Source of the DNA: Skermanella rosea
GTDB lineage: Bacteria; Pseudomonadota; Alphaproteobacteria; Azospirillales; Azospirillaceae
Assembly (NCBI RefSeq): GCF_016806835.2
Contig: NZ_CP086111.1
Coordinates: forward strand, 4,209,471 to 4,273,470
Length of the DNA: 64,000 nt
Direction: 5' to 3'
In this document: one piece after another, positions 18,133-27,215 of the stretch
Position numbering within the stretch: the first letter of the stretch is position 1
Layout: each line of letters starts with the position of its first letter
Translations under genes and position numbers: made by a program
Notes under the pieces: model-generated
Databases searched by the model: none
What the model was told of the DNA's origin: nothing
The model's input: the letters and a program-made list of their open reading frames with translations, nothing else

Positions 18133-21100
18133 CTACTCCGCCGGATGCGGCTGGGCGCCGGCCGGCACCGAATCCTCGAACGGCTTCTTGCGCGCGATGT
18201 AGGTATAGACCGTCGGCACGACGAACAGCGTCAGCAAGGTTCCCAGCAGCATGCCGCCGACGATCACCGCGCCGATCGCCTGCCGGCTTTCCGCCCCGGC
18301 GCCGGTGGCCAGGGCCAGCGGCACCGCGCCCAGCACCATGGCGCCCGTCGTCATCAGGATCGGGCGCAGGCGCAGCACGGCGGAGCGGACGACGGCGTCG
18401 CGCACCTCCACCCCCTGGCGCTGGAGCTGGTTGGCGAACTCCACGATCAGGATGCCGTGCTTGGTGATCAGGCCGACCAGGGTCACCAGCCCGATCTGGC
18501 TGTAGACGTTCATGGTGGCGCCGGTCAGCTTCAGCGCCAGCAAGGCGCCGGTCATGGACAGCGGCACCGTCAGCATGATCACGAAGGGATCGACGAAGCT
18601 CTCGAACTGGGCCGCCAGCACGAGGTAGATGAAGGCCAGCGCCAGCACGAAGGTGACGTAGAGGCTGCTGCTCGACTCGCGAAACTCCCGGCTCTGCCCG
18701 GCATAGTCGACCTGGGCCGCCGCCGGCAGCGAGCGTTCGGCGGCCGCGGTCAGGAAGGCCAGCCCCTCCCCCAGAGTATAGTTCGGCCCCAGGGTCGCGG
18801 TGATCGTGGCCGAGCGCAGCTTGTTGAAATGGTTCAGCTCCTTCGGCGAGACCCGTTCCTCGACCTTGAGCAGGTTGGCGAGGCTGACCATCTCCCCCTG
18901 CTTGCCGCGCACATAGATGCGGGCGATGTCGTCCGGGTTGGTCCGGTCCACGTCGGCGACCTGGACCACCACGTCGTACTGCTTGCCGTTCTGCTTGAAC
19001 CGGGTGACCTGCCGGCCGCCCAGCAGGGTTTCCAGCGTGCGGCCGATGGTATCGATCTCCAGCCCCAGGTCGGCCGCCTTGTCGCGGTCGAGCGAGATCT
19101 TGAGTTCCGGCTTGTTCAGCTTCAGATCGGTATCGACGTTGACCAGGCCCGGGTTGGTCCGCGCCTCCGCCAGCATCCTGTCCACCATGCCCTGGAGCTC
19201 GGAATAGGGAAGCGAGGTCTGGATGACGAACTGGATCGGCTTCTCGGTCGGGCTCTGCCCCAGCGACGGCGGATTTGCCGGGAACGCCAGGGTGCCGGGA
19301 ACGCCGAAGAATTTCGGCGCGAGCTGCTGGACGACCTGCTGCTGCTTGATCTCGCGGTCGTCCCAGTCGGTCAGCCGGACGAAGGTGATGCCCTGGTTGA
19401 CCACCGGGAAACCCACGACCATGAAGAATTTCTCGACCACCGGGACCTGCTTGATGAAGCCCTCGATCGCGCGGGCATAGCGGTCGGTGTACTGGATGGT
19501 CGACCCTTCCGGGGCGATGATGATCCCGACGATCGTGCCGCGGTCCTCGGTCGGGGCCAGCTCCGACTTTATCTGCCCGAACAGGACGTAGCTGGCCGCG
19601 GCGACGCCGATCCCGACCAGCAGGATCACCGGCCGGGCCTTCAGCGAGACGCGGAGCAGCCAGCGGTAGCCGTTGGTCAGGCCGTTCAGCAGCGCCTCGA
19701 TCGCGTTGTAGAAGAAGCCGTGGCGCGTCTGGTGCTTCAGCAGCTTGGAGCACATCATCGGCGACAGGGTCAGCGCCACGAAGCCCGAGACCAGCACCGC
19801 ACCCGCCAGGGTCAGCGCGAATTCGGTGAAGAGCCGTCCCGTACGCCCGGTCTGGAAGCCGATCGGCGCGTACACCGCCGCCAGCGTGACGGTCATCGCG
19901 ACGACGGCGAACCCGATCTCCCGCGAGCCCTGGATCGCCGCGCGGAACGGCGGCATCCCTTCTTCCACGTGGCGGTAGATGTTCTCCAGCATGACGATCG
20001 CGTCGTCCACCACCAGCCCGATCGCCAGCACCATGGCCAGCAGGGTCAGCGTGTTGATGCTGAAATCGAACACGTACATGATCGCGAAGGCGCCGATCAG
20101 GGACACCGGGATCGTGACCAGCGGGATCAGGGTCGCGCGCAGCGAGCGCAGGAAGAAGAAGATCACCAGGACGACCAGCACGATCGCCTCCAGGATCGTG
20201 TGGAACACGGCGTCGATCGATTCCGCGATGAAAACGGAGCTGTCGTAGCCGATATCGACGCTCATACCTTCCGGCAGGCCGGCGCGGATCACCGGCAGCG
20301 TCCGCTCCACCGCCCCGGAGACCTCGAGCGGGTTCGCGGTGGACTGCTTGACGACGCCCATGGCGACGGCGTTGCGCCCGTTGAACCGGGCGTTGACCCG
20401 CTCGTCCCGGGCGCCCAGCTCCGCCCGGCCGACGTCGCGCAACCGGACCAGATAGCCCGACTCGTCCCGCAGGATGACGTTCTCGAACTCGGCCGGCGTC
20501 CGCATGTCGGTCTCGGACACGACGGTGAATTCGCGCTGGACGCTCTCCACCCGGCCCGCCGGGATCTCGATGTTCTGCCGCCGCAACGCCGTCTCGACGT
20601 CCTGGGGCGTGACCTTGTAGGCGGCCATGCGGGTCGGGTCGAGCCAGATCCGCATGGCGTACTTGCGCTCGCCGAAGATCCGGACGTCGGCGACGCCGGG
20701 CAGGTTCTGAAGCCGGTCCTTGACGAACCGGTCGGCATAGTCGGTCACCTCCAGCGGCGTGTTCCGGTCGCTGGAGAAGGCCAGGTAGATGATCGGCTGG
20801 GCGTCCGCCTCGACCTTGGCGATCACCGGCTCGTCGATCTCGTCCGGCAGCGAGCCGCGCACCCGGCCGACCCGGTCGCGCACGTCGTTGGCCGCCACGT
20901 CGGGGTCGCGGGTGATCCGGAAGCGGACGGTGATCTGGCTGGTTTCCGACCGGCTGATGGAGGACATCACGTCGATGCCCTCGATGCCGGACAGGCTCTC
21001 CTCCAGCGGCTGGGTGACCTGGCTCTCGACGATCTCCGCGCTGGCGCCTTGGTACTTGGTGGTCACGGTGACCACCGGCTCGTCGATCTTGGGATATTCG

Positions 21101-21204
21101 CGCACCGCAAGCCGCTGGTAGGCGACGATGCCGATCAGCAGCACGGTCAGGCTCATGACCGTGGCGAGCACCGGGCGGCGGACGCTGAGTTCGGAGATCT
21201 GCAT
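18133..21204 (-). CDS. RND-family efflux pump inner-membrane transporter
   Basis: 1023 residues, full length for HAE-1/AcrB-type pumps. It starts MQISELSVRRPVLATVMSLT and shows family blocks such as GLVVDDAIVMLENIYRH, with the two acidic residues used for proton coupling (DD), and LVTLVGLITKHGILIVEFAN in the second half. It should form a trimer that exports drugs, solvents or other toxic compounds using the proton gradient. Four bases separate it from the adaptor gene upstream. No outer-membrane channel gene follows, so the pump likely borrows a TolC-like protein. Confidence 0.95.
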   Translation of the reverse strand: MQISELSVRRPVLATVMSLTVLLIGIVAYQRLAVREYPKIDEPVVTVTTKYQGASAEIVESQVTQPLEESLSGIEGIDVMSSISRSETSQITVRFRITRDPDVAANDVRDRVGRVRGSLPDEIDEPVIAKVEADAQPIIYLAFSSDRNTPLEVTDYADRFVKDRLQNLPGVADVRIFGERKYAMRIWLDPTRMAAYKVTPQDVETALRRQNIEIPAGRVESVQREFTVVSETDMRTPAEFENVILRDESGYLVRLRDVGRAELGARDERVNARFNGRNAVAMGVVKQSTANPLEVSGAVERTLPVIRAGLPEGMSVDIGYDSSVFIAESIDAVFHTILEAIVLVVLVIFFFLRSLRATLIPLVTIPVSLIGAFAIMYVFDFSINTLTLLAMVLAIGLVVDDAIVMLENIYRHVEEGMPPFRAAIQGSREIGFAVVAMTVTLAAVYAPIGFQTGRTGRLFTEFALTLAGAVLVSGFVALTLSPMMCSKLLKHQTRHGFFYNAIEALLNGLTNGYRWLLRVSLKARPVILLVGIGVAAASYVLFGQIKSELAPTEDRGTIVGIIIAPEGSTIQYTDRYARAIEGFIKQVPVVEKFFMVVGFPVVNQGITFVRLTDWDDREIKQQQVVQQLAPKFFGVPGTLAFPANPPSLGQSPTEKPIQFVIQTSLPYSELQGMVDRMLAEARTNPGLVNVDTDLKLNKPELKISLDRDKAADLGLEIDTIGRTLETLLGGRQVTRFKQNGKQYDVVVQVADVDRTNPDDIARIYVRGKQGEMVSLANLLKVEERVSPKELNHFNKLRSATITATLGPNYTLGEGLAFLTAAAERSLPAAAQVDYAGQSREFRESSSSLYVTFVLALAFIYLVLAAQFESFVDPFVIMLTVPLSMTGALLALKLTGATMNVYSQIGLVTLVGLITKHGILIVEFANQLQRQGVEVRDAVVRSAVLRLRPILMTTGAMVLGAVPLALATGAGAESRQAIGAVIVGGMLLGTLLTLFVVPTVYTYIARKKPFEDSVPAGAQPHPAE

Positions 21205-21208
21205 GGCC

Positions 21209-22297
21209 TCAGCTCCCGACCGGGGGGACCACGGTGACCGGCGCGCCGTCTCGGATCTTCAGATGCCCGGCGGTCACCACCAGGTCGCCCGGCAGGAGCC
21301 CGTCCAGGATCTCGACCTTGGCGGCGCGGCGCTCCCCGGTTCGGACCTTGACCCGCTGGACCTTGCCGTCCGACACCTTGAAGACGAACTGGTCGGCCCC
21401 GACCGCGACCAGGGACTGTTCCGGCACGAGGATCGAATCCTTGCGGGTCGTCAGGGTCAGGGTGACGCGGGCGAACAGGCCGGGCCGCAGCGCGTCGTCG
21501 CCGTTGGGGACGCGGGCGCGGACATTGATGCTCCGGCCATTGACGTCGACCAGCGGGTCGATCGCGTAGACTTTGCCGGCGAAGCTGCGTCCCGGCACCG
21601 CGTCGACCGTGACCGCCAGGGTCTGGCCGACCCGGACCGAGGGCAGGTAGAGCTCGGGCACGCGGAAATCCAGCTTAAGCGTGTCGATGGCTTCCAGGTT
21701 GACGATGTCCTTGCCGGCCTGGACCACGTCGCCGACGCTGACCCGGCGCAGGCCGAGCACGCCGTCGAACGGCGCCGTCAGGTCCAGCTTCGCGAGCTGG
21801 GCCTTCGCCAGCGACACGGAGGCCTCGTCCGCCAGCAGCTTGGCGCGCGCCTGGTCCCGGGCACGGGCGCTGCCCGACCCCTGGCGGTACAGCTCGTCGG
21901 CGCGGTCCGCCTCGGTCCTGCTGAGATTGAGGCTGGCCATGGCCTGCTCCAGCGTCGCCCGCGCGATGGCGTCGTCGAGCTTGAGCAGGACGGTGCCCTT
22001 GCGGACCCGCTCCCCCTCGTTGAACCGGATCTCCGTGATCCGTCCCGCGACCTCCGGCCGGATCACGACCGACTCGTCGGAAAAAAGCGTTCCGACCGAG
22101 GTCACGGTGCGCGACACGTCACCGACCTCGACCTGCTCCGCCTCCACCGGGATGCCGCCGGGCGGCCCACCGCCGCCGGCCGGCGCCTGGGCGGCCGCCG
22201 GCATGTCGGCGCCCTGGTGGACGGTGAAGTACCACCAGGCCCCGCCACCGAGACCCAGCAGGGCAACAAGGATGAACAGGCGAGCAAGCAGCTTCAT
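21209..22297 (-). CDS. RND efflux periplasmic adaptor (membrane fusion protein)
   Basis: 362 residues. An N-terminal anchor or signal (about 5-22, LARLFILVALLGLGGGAWWYF) is followed by the lipoyl halves (VVIRPEVAGRITEIRFNEGERVRKG and DLTAPFDGVLGLRRVSVGDVV), a short helical hairpin between them, and beta-barrel and membrane-proximal domains. No lipobox is visible. It links the RND transporter to an outer-membrane channel. First gene of a two-gene operon; its promoter must lie in the 180-bp gap before 22479. Confidence 0.93.
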   Translation of the reverse strand: MKLLARLFILVALLGLGGGAWWYFTVHQGADMPAAAQAPAGGGGPPGGIPVEAEQVEVGDVSRTVTSVGTLFSDESVVIRPEVAGRITEIRFNEGERVRKGTVLLKLDDAIARATLEQAMASLNLSRTEADRADELYRQGSGSARARDQARAKLLADEASVSLAKAQLAKLDLTAPFDGVLGLRRVSVGDVVQAGKDIVNLEAIDTLKLDFRVPELYLPSVRVGQTLAVTVDAVPGRSFAGKVYAIDPLVDVNGRSINVRARVPNGDDALRPGLFARVTLTLTTRKDSILVPEQSLVAVGADQFVFKVSDGKVQRVKVRTGERRAAKVEILDGLLPGDLVVTAGHLKIRDGAPVTVVPPVGS

Positions 22298-22478
22298 GGA
22301 TCGTTCCGGCCGCGACCGGCCCGGCCTCTCTAGGGAGGAGCTTCGACAGGTGCATAAGAAACCATCCGCACCCCTTTACTAAAATGATCATGGCTTTGTC
22401 GGCACGCAAAGTCGAGCCTGCCGAACGGCGCGGCACGCATGCAAGCCATGCGGGCAAGGCTGTCCGGCCGAGGGCGAC

Positions 22479-23813
22479 TTACGCGAACAGCTCGTCCAAC
22501 TCCCGGTAATCCGGCACCTTCGCCTCCAGCGGAACGCCGGCGCGCAGGACCGTGCGGTCAGACTGGGGCCGCGACAGCAACTCGCTGTAAGTGCGCGACC
22601 GGAAAACCAGCAAGTCGGCCGTGCGGCCGGCGCCGATCAGGCCGGCGTCGGCCAACCGCATCACCCGGGCGGGAACCGGGGCCGTCGTGCGCGGCCAGTC
22701 GCCGACCGGGCGGTCCAGGTGCAGGATGCGGGTCGCCTCGCGGTAAACCTCCACCATGTCGTGGTCGCCGTAGCCATAGAACGGGTCGCGGCAATTGTCG
22801 GAGGCGACCGCCACCGGGATGCCGCGGGTCCGCATCTCGTGCAGCAGGGTGACGCCGCGCCAGCGCGGGGTCCGACCCGGCGTCCGGTCCTGGAGATAGA
22901 GGTTGCACATGGGCAGCGTCACCACGGAAAGTCCCGCCTCGGCCACCAGGTCCAGGGTGGCTAGCGCCCGCTCCGGCTCCTGGGTGGCGAGGCTGCAGCA
23001 GTGGCCGCACAGCACCCTGCCCTTGAAGCCCGCGCGCAGCACGGCCCGGGCGATATGGTGCAGGCTGTCGGCGGCGGGGTCGCCGGTTTCGTCCACGTGG
23101 AAATCCACGTCGAGTCCGCGCTCCGCCGCCAGCGCAAACAGCCGGTCCAGCGCCGCGTCCAGGTCGGGGATCATGTAACTGACGCAGCCCAGCACGCCGC
23201 CATGGCGCTGCACCAGGTCGGCGATCCGGACCCCCTCGTCGGTCAGGTAGGTCTCGATCATGATCAGCGAGACCGCCTGAAGGGTGATGCGGCCGGCCCA
23301 GCGCTCGCGCGCCTCGGCGAACACCGGCCAGGAGATCTCGGCCTGTTTCCCCAGCGAATCCAGGTGGGTGCGGACTGCGGCGGTGCCGTGGGCGTAGCTG
23401 CATTTCAGCCCGAACTCCATCCGGGCGGCCACGTCCCGGGCGCTCCAGTGGGCCTCGCGGTCCTGTTCGACAGCCCCGAGCGCGCCCATGAAGGTGCCGT
23501 CCGGGTTCTCCCGGCGCGGCCAGATGTGCCCCTTGTCCAGATGGGTATGCAGATCGACCGGACACGGCCAGACGATGCCGTTCTCCAGGTTGACGCCGGG
23601 GCCGCAGCAGGGCGCCGTGCCGCCGGGAAGGACCGCCGCGACCTTGCCGTGCTCGATCCGCAGATCGACCGCCGCGAGACCGTCGCCGTCGGCGCGGATC
23701 GCCACCTCGGGCGGCGGATCCTCGATCAGGGACAGGGGAACGGTAGCTTTCTTCAGCCAGAACTTCGCGCCCAGGGACGCGCCGGCGAAGGACTTCTGGA
23801 ACGGAATCGGCAT
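22479..23813 (-). CDS. codA: Amidohydrolase, cytosine deaminase (CodA)-like
   Basis: 444 residues from the ATG at 23813 (MPIPFQKSFAGASL); the frame stays open upstream but that part is low-complexity and not conserved-looking. Metal ligands of the amidohydrolase fold are present: HTHLDKGH near the N-terminal third, VDFHVDE, VLCGHCCSLA and the aspartate in VASDNCRDPFYGYGD. The order and spacing match CodA, which deaminates cytosine to uracil; related enzymes act on isoguanine or N-methylated pyrimidines and triazines. With upp and apt in the window it fits nucleobase salvage, but the substrate is not certain. Confidence 0.82.
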   Translation of the reverse strand: MPIPFQKSFAGASLGAKFWLKKATVPLSLIEDPPPEVAIRADGDGLAAVDLRIEHGKVAAVLPGGTAPCCGPGVNLENGIVWPCPVDLHTHLDKGHIWPRRENPDGTFMGALGAVEQDREAHWSARDVAARMEFGLKCSYAHGTAAVRTHLDSLGKQAEISWPVFAEARERWAGRITLQAVSLIMIETYLTDEGVRIADLVQRHGGVLGCVSYMIPDLDAALDRLFALAAERGLDVDFHVDETGDPAADSLHHIARAVLRAGFKGRVLCGHCCSLATQEPERALATLDLVAEAGLSVVTLPMCNLYLQDRTPGRTPRWRGVTLLHEMRTRGIPVAVASDNCRDPFYGYGDHDMVEVYREATRILHLDRPVGDWPRTTAPVPARVMRLADAGLIGAGRTADLLVFRSRTYSELLSRPQSDRTVLRAGVPLEAKVPDYRELDELFA

Positions 23814-24292
23814 GATCTGAAACCGGTCTTTCGGCTGCGGATGCGGTTCTCTCGGATTGGTCGGTTTTCCCGTCTGACGGCGCTCTCGTGCCAGCGTCTC
23901 GGCCTGGAGCGCCGGAGCGCCCTCGGCACAATGAATAACACGATATCCGGAGCGGAGCGCATAATCAGCGCCGCGAACGGCTCTTCCCCCGGCGGCGGGC
24001 GTTGCCGTTGGCGCCGGCACGGCGGCGTCCGGGGGGTTCGGGAAAAGAGGGGGGCGGGGTCCAATGCGGAGGGGACCATGACCCCGCCCCCCTTGAGTGA
24101 ACTGTGGACGGACGATCCGGCCGGCCGTCGGCGCCCGATCGAAACCGCCATTTGACAGGTTGAGCTTTCAGCAAAATCCATACCAGCATGGGAGTGTTGA
24201 AGCTCCGCCCGGTGCGGCATCTTCGTTGCCCGAAAAAGCGCCGCCGGAGCGGCAATTGTATGAAAATCAGGCAAACAACGGAGGCGCCGCGC
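23814..24292. other. 479-bp intergenic region: codA promoter region and terminator
   Basis: No convincing gene. The part next to codA should hold its promoter. The middle carries a strong GC-rich hairpin (24048-24093) that fits a terminator for the creatininase-family gene. The part from 24100 to 24290 has no clear feature; open frames here lack conserved-looking sequence. Confidence 0.6.
24048..24093 (-). terminator. Rho-independent terminator after the creatininase-family gene
   Basis: Perfect 14-bp inverted repeat: AGGGGGGCGGGGTC at 24048-24061 and GACCCCGCCCCCCT at 24080-24093, with an 18-base loop. On the minus strand the stem is followed by a T-containing run (CTCTTTTCC, reading 24049-24041). 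It lies 200 bp past the creatininase stop and ahead of the codA promoter region. Confidence 0.7.
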
Positions 24293-25099
24293 TCACACCC
24301 GGTCGCGCAACGCGTCGAGCGGGAAGCGGTCCACCTCTCCCAGCAACTCGACGAGGCACCGGGCGGCGTGGTCGACCAGCTTGGCGCCCCGGTCCGCGTC
24401 GGCGTCCGTCGCGTCGCCGCAGGCGCCGAACAGGTTGAGATCCTGGGTCTGCCACCCGAAGCCGACCTTGCCTTCCGGGGTCAAGTACTTGAATTCCTGC
24501 TCCATCTCGATGCTGAGGGAGTCGAATTTCCGGCGCTCCGCCGGGCGCACCATGTCAGGGCGCAGATGGAGCATCATCGACGTTTCGATGCCGCCGCCAT
24601 GGATGCCGTGGACGATTTCGGACGGCGGGAACAGCCCGTCCGGAAGGCCCGGGCTGAACCAGCTGCAGGTCACCACGAACATCTTCAGGCGGACGCGCAG
24701 GTCGCGCGCCACGATATCCATGATCTGGGGCTGGCCGCCGTGGCTGTTGTACAGGACCAGCTTGCGGATGCCCGCGCGATGGACGCTCTCGCCCACTTCG
24801 GTCCAGAGACGGATCAGGGTTTCCGCCGACAGCGAGAGGGTTCCGGGGTAGGCTTCGTGCTCGTCGGACTTGCCGACGGGAAGCATCGGCAGGATCAGCA
24901 CCGACAGATGGTCCGGTATCTGCGGCACCGCCCGCGCCATGATCCCGGTATTGATCGCGCTGTCCACCCAGACCGAGAGGTGCGGCCCGTGCTGCTCCAC
25001 CGCGCCGACCGGCAGCACGGCGATGGTCCGCTCGGCATCCAGCGCCGCGAATTCCTTGGTGGTCAATTCCTGCCAGAATCGGCTGTGCGGCACCGGCAT
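24293..25099 (-). CDS. Creatininase-family amidohydrolase
   Basis: 268 residues. Family motifs: LPVGAVEQHGPHLSVWVDS (metal-binding Glu and His), GTLSLSAETLIRLW, NSHGGQPQIM and GIHGGGIETSMMLHL. The family hydrolyses cyclic or substituted amides; members include creatinine amidohydrolase, ArfB and MftE. There is no mycofactocin or riboflavin gene nearby. The flanking cytosine-deaminase-like gene suggests use of a nitrogen-rich ring compound, but this is only context. A terminator follows 200 bp downstream. Confidence 0.87.
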   Translation of the reverse strand: MPVPHSRFWQELTTKEFAALDAERTIAVLPVGAVEQHGPHLSVWVDSAINTGIMARAVPQIPDHLSVLILPMLPVGKSDEHEAYPGTLSLSAETLIRLWTEVGESVHRAGIRKLVLYNSHGGQPQIMDIVARDLRVRLKMFVVTCSWFSPGLPDGLFPPSEIVHGIHGGGIETSMMLHLRPDMVRPAERRKFDSLSIEMEQEFKYLTPEGKVGFGWQTQDLNLFGACGDATDADADRGAKLVDHAARCLVELLGEVDRFPLDALRDRV

Positions 25100-25221
25100 C
25101 CAGTTTTCCTCCCCGCCTGATCGGGCGGACGGCCCGATCGAAACTCCGTGTGAGATGGTTTTGCCGGCCGGTCGTCTTCAAGTAGCATGCCACACGACAT
25201 TCCCTACGATGAGTGGCCGCG

Positions 25222-25995
25222 ATGCTGATTGCCCAGATCACGGATCTTCATGTGACCGAACCAGGCGCGCTCGCCGCGGGCCGGATCGACACCGGCGCCG
25301 CCCTGGCCGCCACCGTGGCGCACCTGAACCGCCTGCGTCCCCGGCCGGACCTGGTGGTGATCACCGGCGACCTCGCCAACGGCCCCCGTCCGGCCGAGTA
25401 CGAGGCGTTGGCACGGCTGCTGGCCCCGTTGGAGCCGCCCTGGTGCGCGATCCCGGGCAACCACGACGACCGGGACGCGCTCCGCGCGCTGTGCGCCGGC
25501 CAGCCTTGGCTGCCGGCCCCCGGGCCGTTCTTCAACTATGCGATCGACCACCTGCCGGTGCGGCTGATCGCCCTGGACACGGTGGTGCCCGGCGAGACCC
25601 CGGGACTGCTGTGCGACCGGCGGAGCGACTGGCTGGCCGACAGGCTCGCGGAGGCGCCGGGGCGGCCGACCGTCCTGCTTATGCACCACCCGCCCCACGA
25701 GGTCGGGGTCGGCTTCATGGACTCGCTGCGCTGCTTCGGGACGGAACGCCTGGCCCGCCTGGTGGAGAATCACCCGGCGGTCGAGCGGATCCTGTGCGGC
25801 CATGTTCATCGTCCCACCCTGGTCCGGTGGCACGGCACCGTGGTCAGCACCGCGCCGAGCGCCGCTTTCCAGTTCGCCCTCGCCCTGGAGCCGGGTTCGC
25901 CGCCGACGGTGTCGGACGAGCCGCCGGCCCTGGCCCTTCATTTGTGGCGGGCCGGACAGGGGCTGGTCAGCCATCTGCAGGCCGTCGGCTCGTGA
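25222..25995 (+). CDS. Calcineurin-like phosphodiesterase, cyclic-nucleotide PDE class III (CpdA-like)
   Basis: 257 residues from the ATG at 25222; a GTG three codons earlier is also possible. All five metallophosphoesterase blocks are present: ITDLHV, VITGDLAN, IPGNHDD, LMHHPPHE and GHVHRP. This set, with the short length, matches CpdA-type enzymes that cleave 3',5'-cyclic AMP; glycerophosphodiesterases of the GpdQ type are close relatives. Two metal ions are expected in the active site. It is divergent from the creatininase-family gene and 40 bp upstream of the SDR gene. Confidence 0.88.
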   Translation: MLIAQITDLHVTEPGALAAGRIDTGAALAATVAHLNRLRPRPDLVVITGDLANGPRPAEYEALARLLAPLEPPWCAIPGNHDDRDALRALCAGQPWLPAPGPFFNYAIDHLPVRLIALDTVVPGETPGLLCDRRSDWLADRLAEAPGRPTVLLMHHPPHEVGVGFMDSLRCFGTERLARLVENHPAVERILCGHVHRPTLVRWHGTVVSTAPSAAFQFALALEPGSPPTVSDEPPALALHLWRAGQGLVSHLQAVGS

Positions 25996-26035
25996 AGCCG
26001 CTTGCCAGCGGACCAGGGCAGGCTAGATTGGCGCC

Positions 26036-26806
26036 ATGGTAACGATCAAGAAGAAAGCCGTGTTGATCACGGGGGCCGGCAAACGCATCGGCCGGGCCAT
26101 GGCGCTGGACCTTGCCTCCCATGGCTGGGGCGTCGCCGTCCATTATTTCACGTCCAAGGACGACGCCGACGCCGTGGTGACCGAGATCACCCGCGCCGGC
26201 GGCCGGGCCGCGGCCGTCCAGGCCAACCTCGGCAGCGAGGCCGACACGGTCGGGCTGGTCCCGGCGGCGGCCGAGCGGCTGGGGCCGCTGACCGCGCTGA
26301 TCAACAATGCCAGCGTGTTCGAACGCGACGAGATCGGCACTGCCGACCGGGAGAGTTGGGACCGGCACATGGAAGCCAACCTGCGGGCTCCCCTGGTGCT
26401 CTCCCAGGCCTTCGCAAAGCAGCTCCCGGCGGAGGAGCGCGGCTGCATCGTCAATATCCTGGACCAGCGGGTCTGGAACCTGACGCCGCATTTCCTCTCC
26501 TACACCCTGAGCAAGGCCGGCCTGTGGACGCTGACCCAGACCCTGGCCCTGGCGCTGGCGCCGCGAATCAGGGTCAACGGCATCGGACCGGGGCCGACCC
26601 TGAAGAACGACCGCCAGACGGAAGAGCATTTCGCGGCGCAATGGGAGAACATCCCGCTCCAGCGGCCGACCTCGCCGCAGGAGATCTGCGACGGGGTCCG
26701 CTTCATCCTGGACGCTCCCGCGATGACCGGGCAGATGATCGCGCTGGACGGCGGCGAGCATCTTGGCTGGGCACAGCCGGGACGCGGATTCGTGGCAGTC
26801 GAGTAG
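26036..26806 (+). CDS. SDR oxidoreductase, pteridine-reductase (FolM/PTR1)-like
   Basis: 256 residues. The nucleotide motif is TGAGKRIG (12-19) and the catalytic pair is Y156/K160 in YTLSK. The usual catalytic Ser is replaced by Asp (D143 in NILDQRVW), as in PTR1 and FolM, which reduce dihydropterins. The NADPH-type arginine in GKRIG also agrees. So the protein likely reduces dihydrofolate, dihydromonapterin or a similar pterin. The upstream phosphodiesterase gene is only 40 bp away, which suggests one transcript. Confidence 0.85.
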   Translation: MVTIKKKAVLITGAGKRIGRAMALDLASHGWGVAVHYFTSKDDADAVVTEITRAGGRAAAVQANLGSEADTVGLVPAAAERLGPLTALINNASVFERDEIGTADRESWDRHMEANLRAPLVLSQAFAKQLPAEERGCIVNILDQRVWNLTPHFLSYTLSKAGLWTLTQTLALALAPRIRVNGIGPGPTLKNDRQTEEHFAAQWENIPLQRPTSPQEICDGVRFILDAPAMTGQMIALDGGEHLGWAQPGRGFVAVE

Positions 26807-27215
26807 GTCCGGACGACAGTATCCGAATACACGGAACTGTCATGGCGATAGACCTGGGGCTCAACTCCTTTCGAGTTTTGCACATCCACCGCACCCGCGG
26901 CGGTCCGTGTCTTGTCAACCCTGAAAAAGCGACCCGGCCTCATGCCGCAGCCGCTTGACAGGAAAATTTACTAATGAAATCAACATCTTGTATTTTTTGC
27001 CTCATATTTAGGCAGAGACTGGAAACGCTGAGATATACTGATTTCCCGGTGAGTCGTCCGCAGGTTATCGACATAGTTATCCACAGTTTCCGTGGATAGT
27101 CCCGAAGCACTCCAGGCTCCTGCACGGGACCGATTGAGTCGGAACCGGCACCTCCGCTCGCCGGTTGACGGCAGCGGTTGACCGACCGTGGAAAACCGCC
27201 AACATACCGCCCATC
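26807..27215. other. 409-bp intergenic region with AT-rich stretch and DnaA-box-like sites
   Basis: No gene seen. About 26960-27060 is clearly more AT-rich than the surrounding DNA (for example TTGTATTTTTTGCC). Immediately next to it lie DnaA-box-like 9-mers (27065-27099). The region also must contain the uvrC promoter. Two short hairpins near 26815-26841 and 26863-26877 are too weak to call terminators. Confidence 0.6.
27065..27099. other. Cluster of DnaA-box-like 9-mers
   Basis: One perfect TTATCCACA at 27077-27085, one TTATCGACA with a single mismatch at 27065-27073, and a two-mismatch copy on the other strand (CGTGGATAG at 27091-27099). All lie within 35 bp beside an AT-rich stretch. This could be part of a replication origin, a DnaA-titrating or regulatory site, or chance. 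Confidence 0.45.

Noticed and set aside
18145-21237. A 1030-codon open frame antisense to the RND transporter
   Set aside because: The RND protein on the other strand is full length and unmistakable. The antisense frame is made of Arg/Gly/Asp/His-rich sequence typical of GC-rich shadow frames.
23753-24274. Open frame in the codA-creatininase gap (minus strand)
   Set aside because: Arg/Pro-rich, crosses the terminator-like hairpin and overlaps the codA start; no conserved-looking part.
26863-26877. Small hairpin AACTC/GAGTT followed by TTTG after the SDR gene
   Set aside because: A 5-bp stem is too weak to call a terminator.
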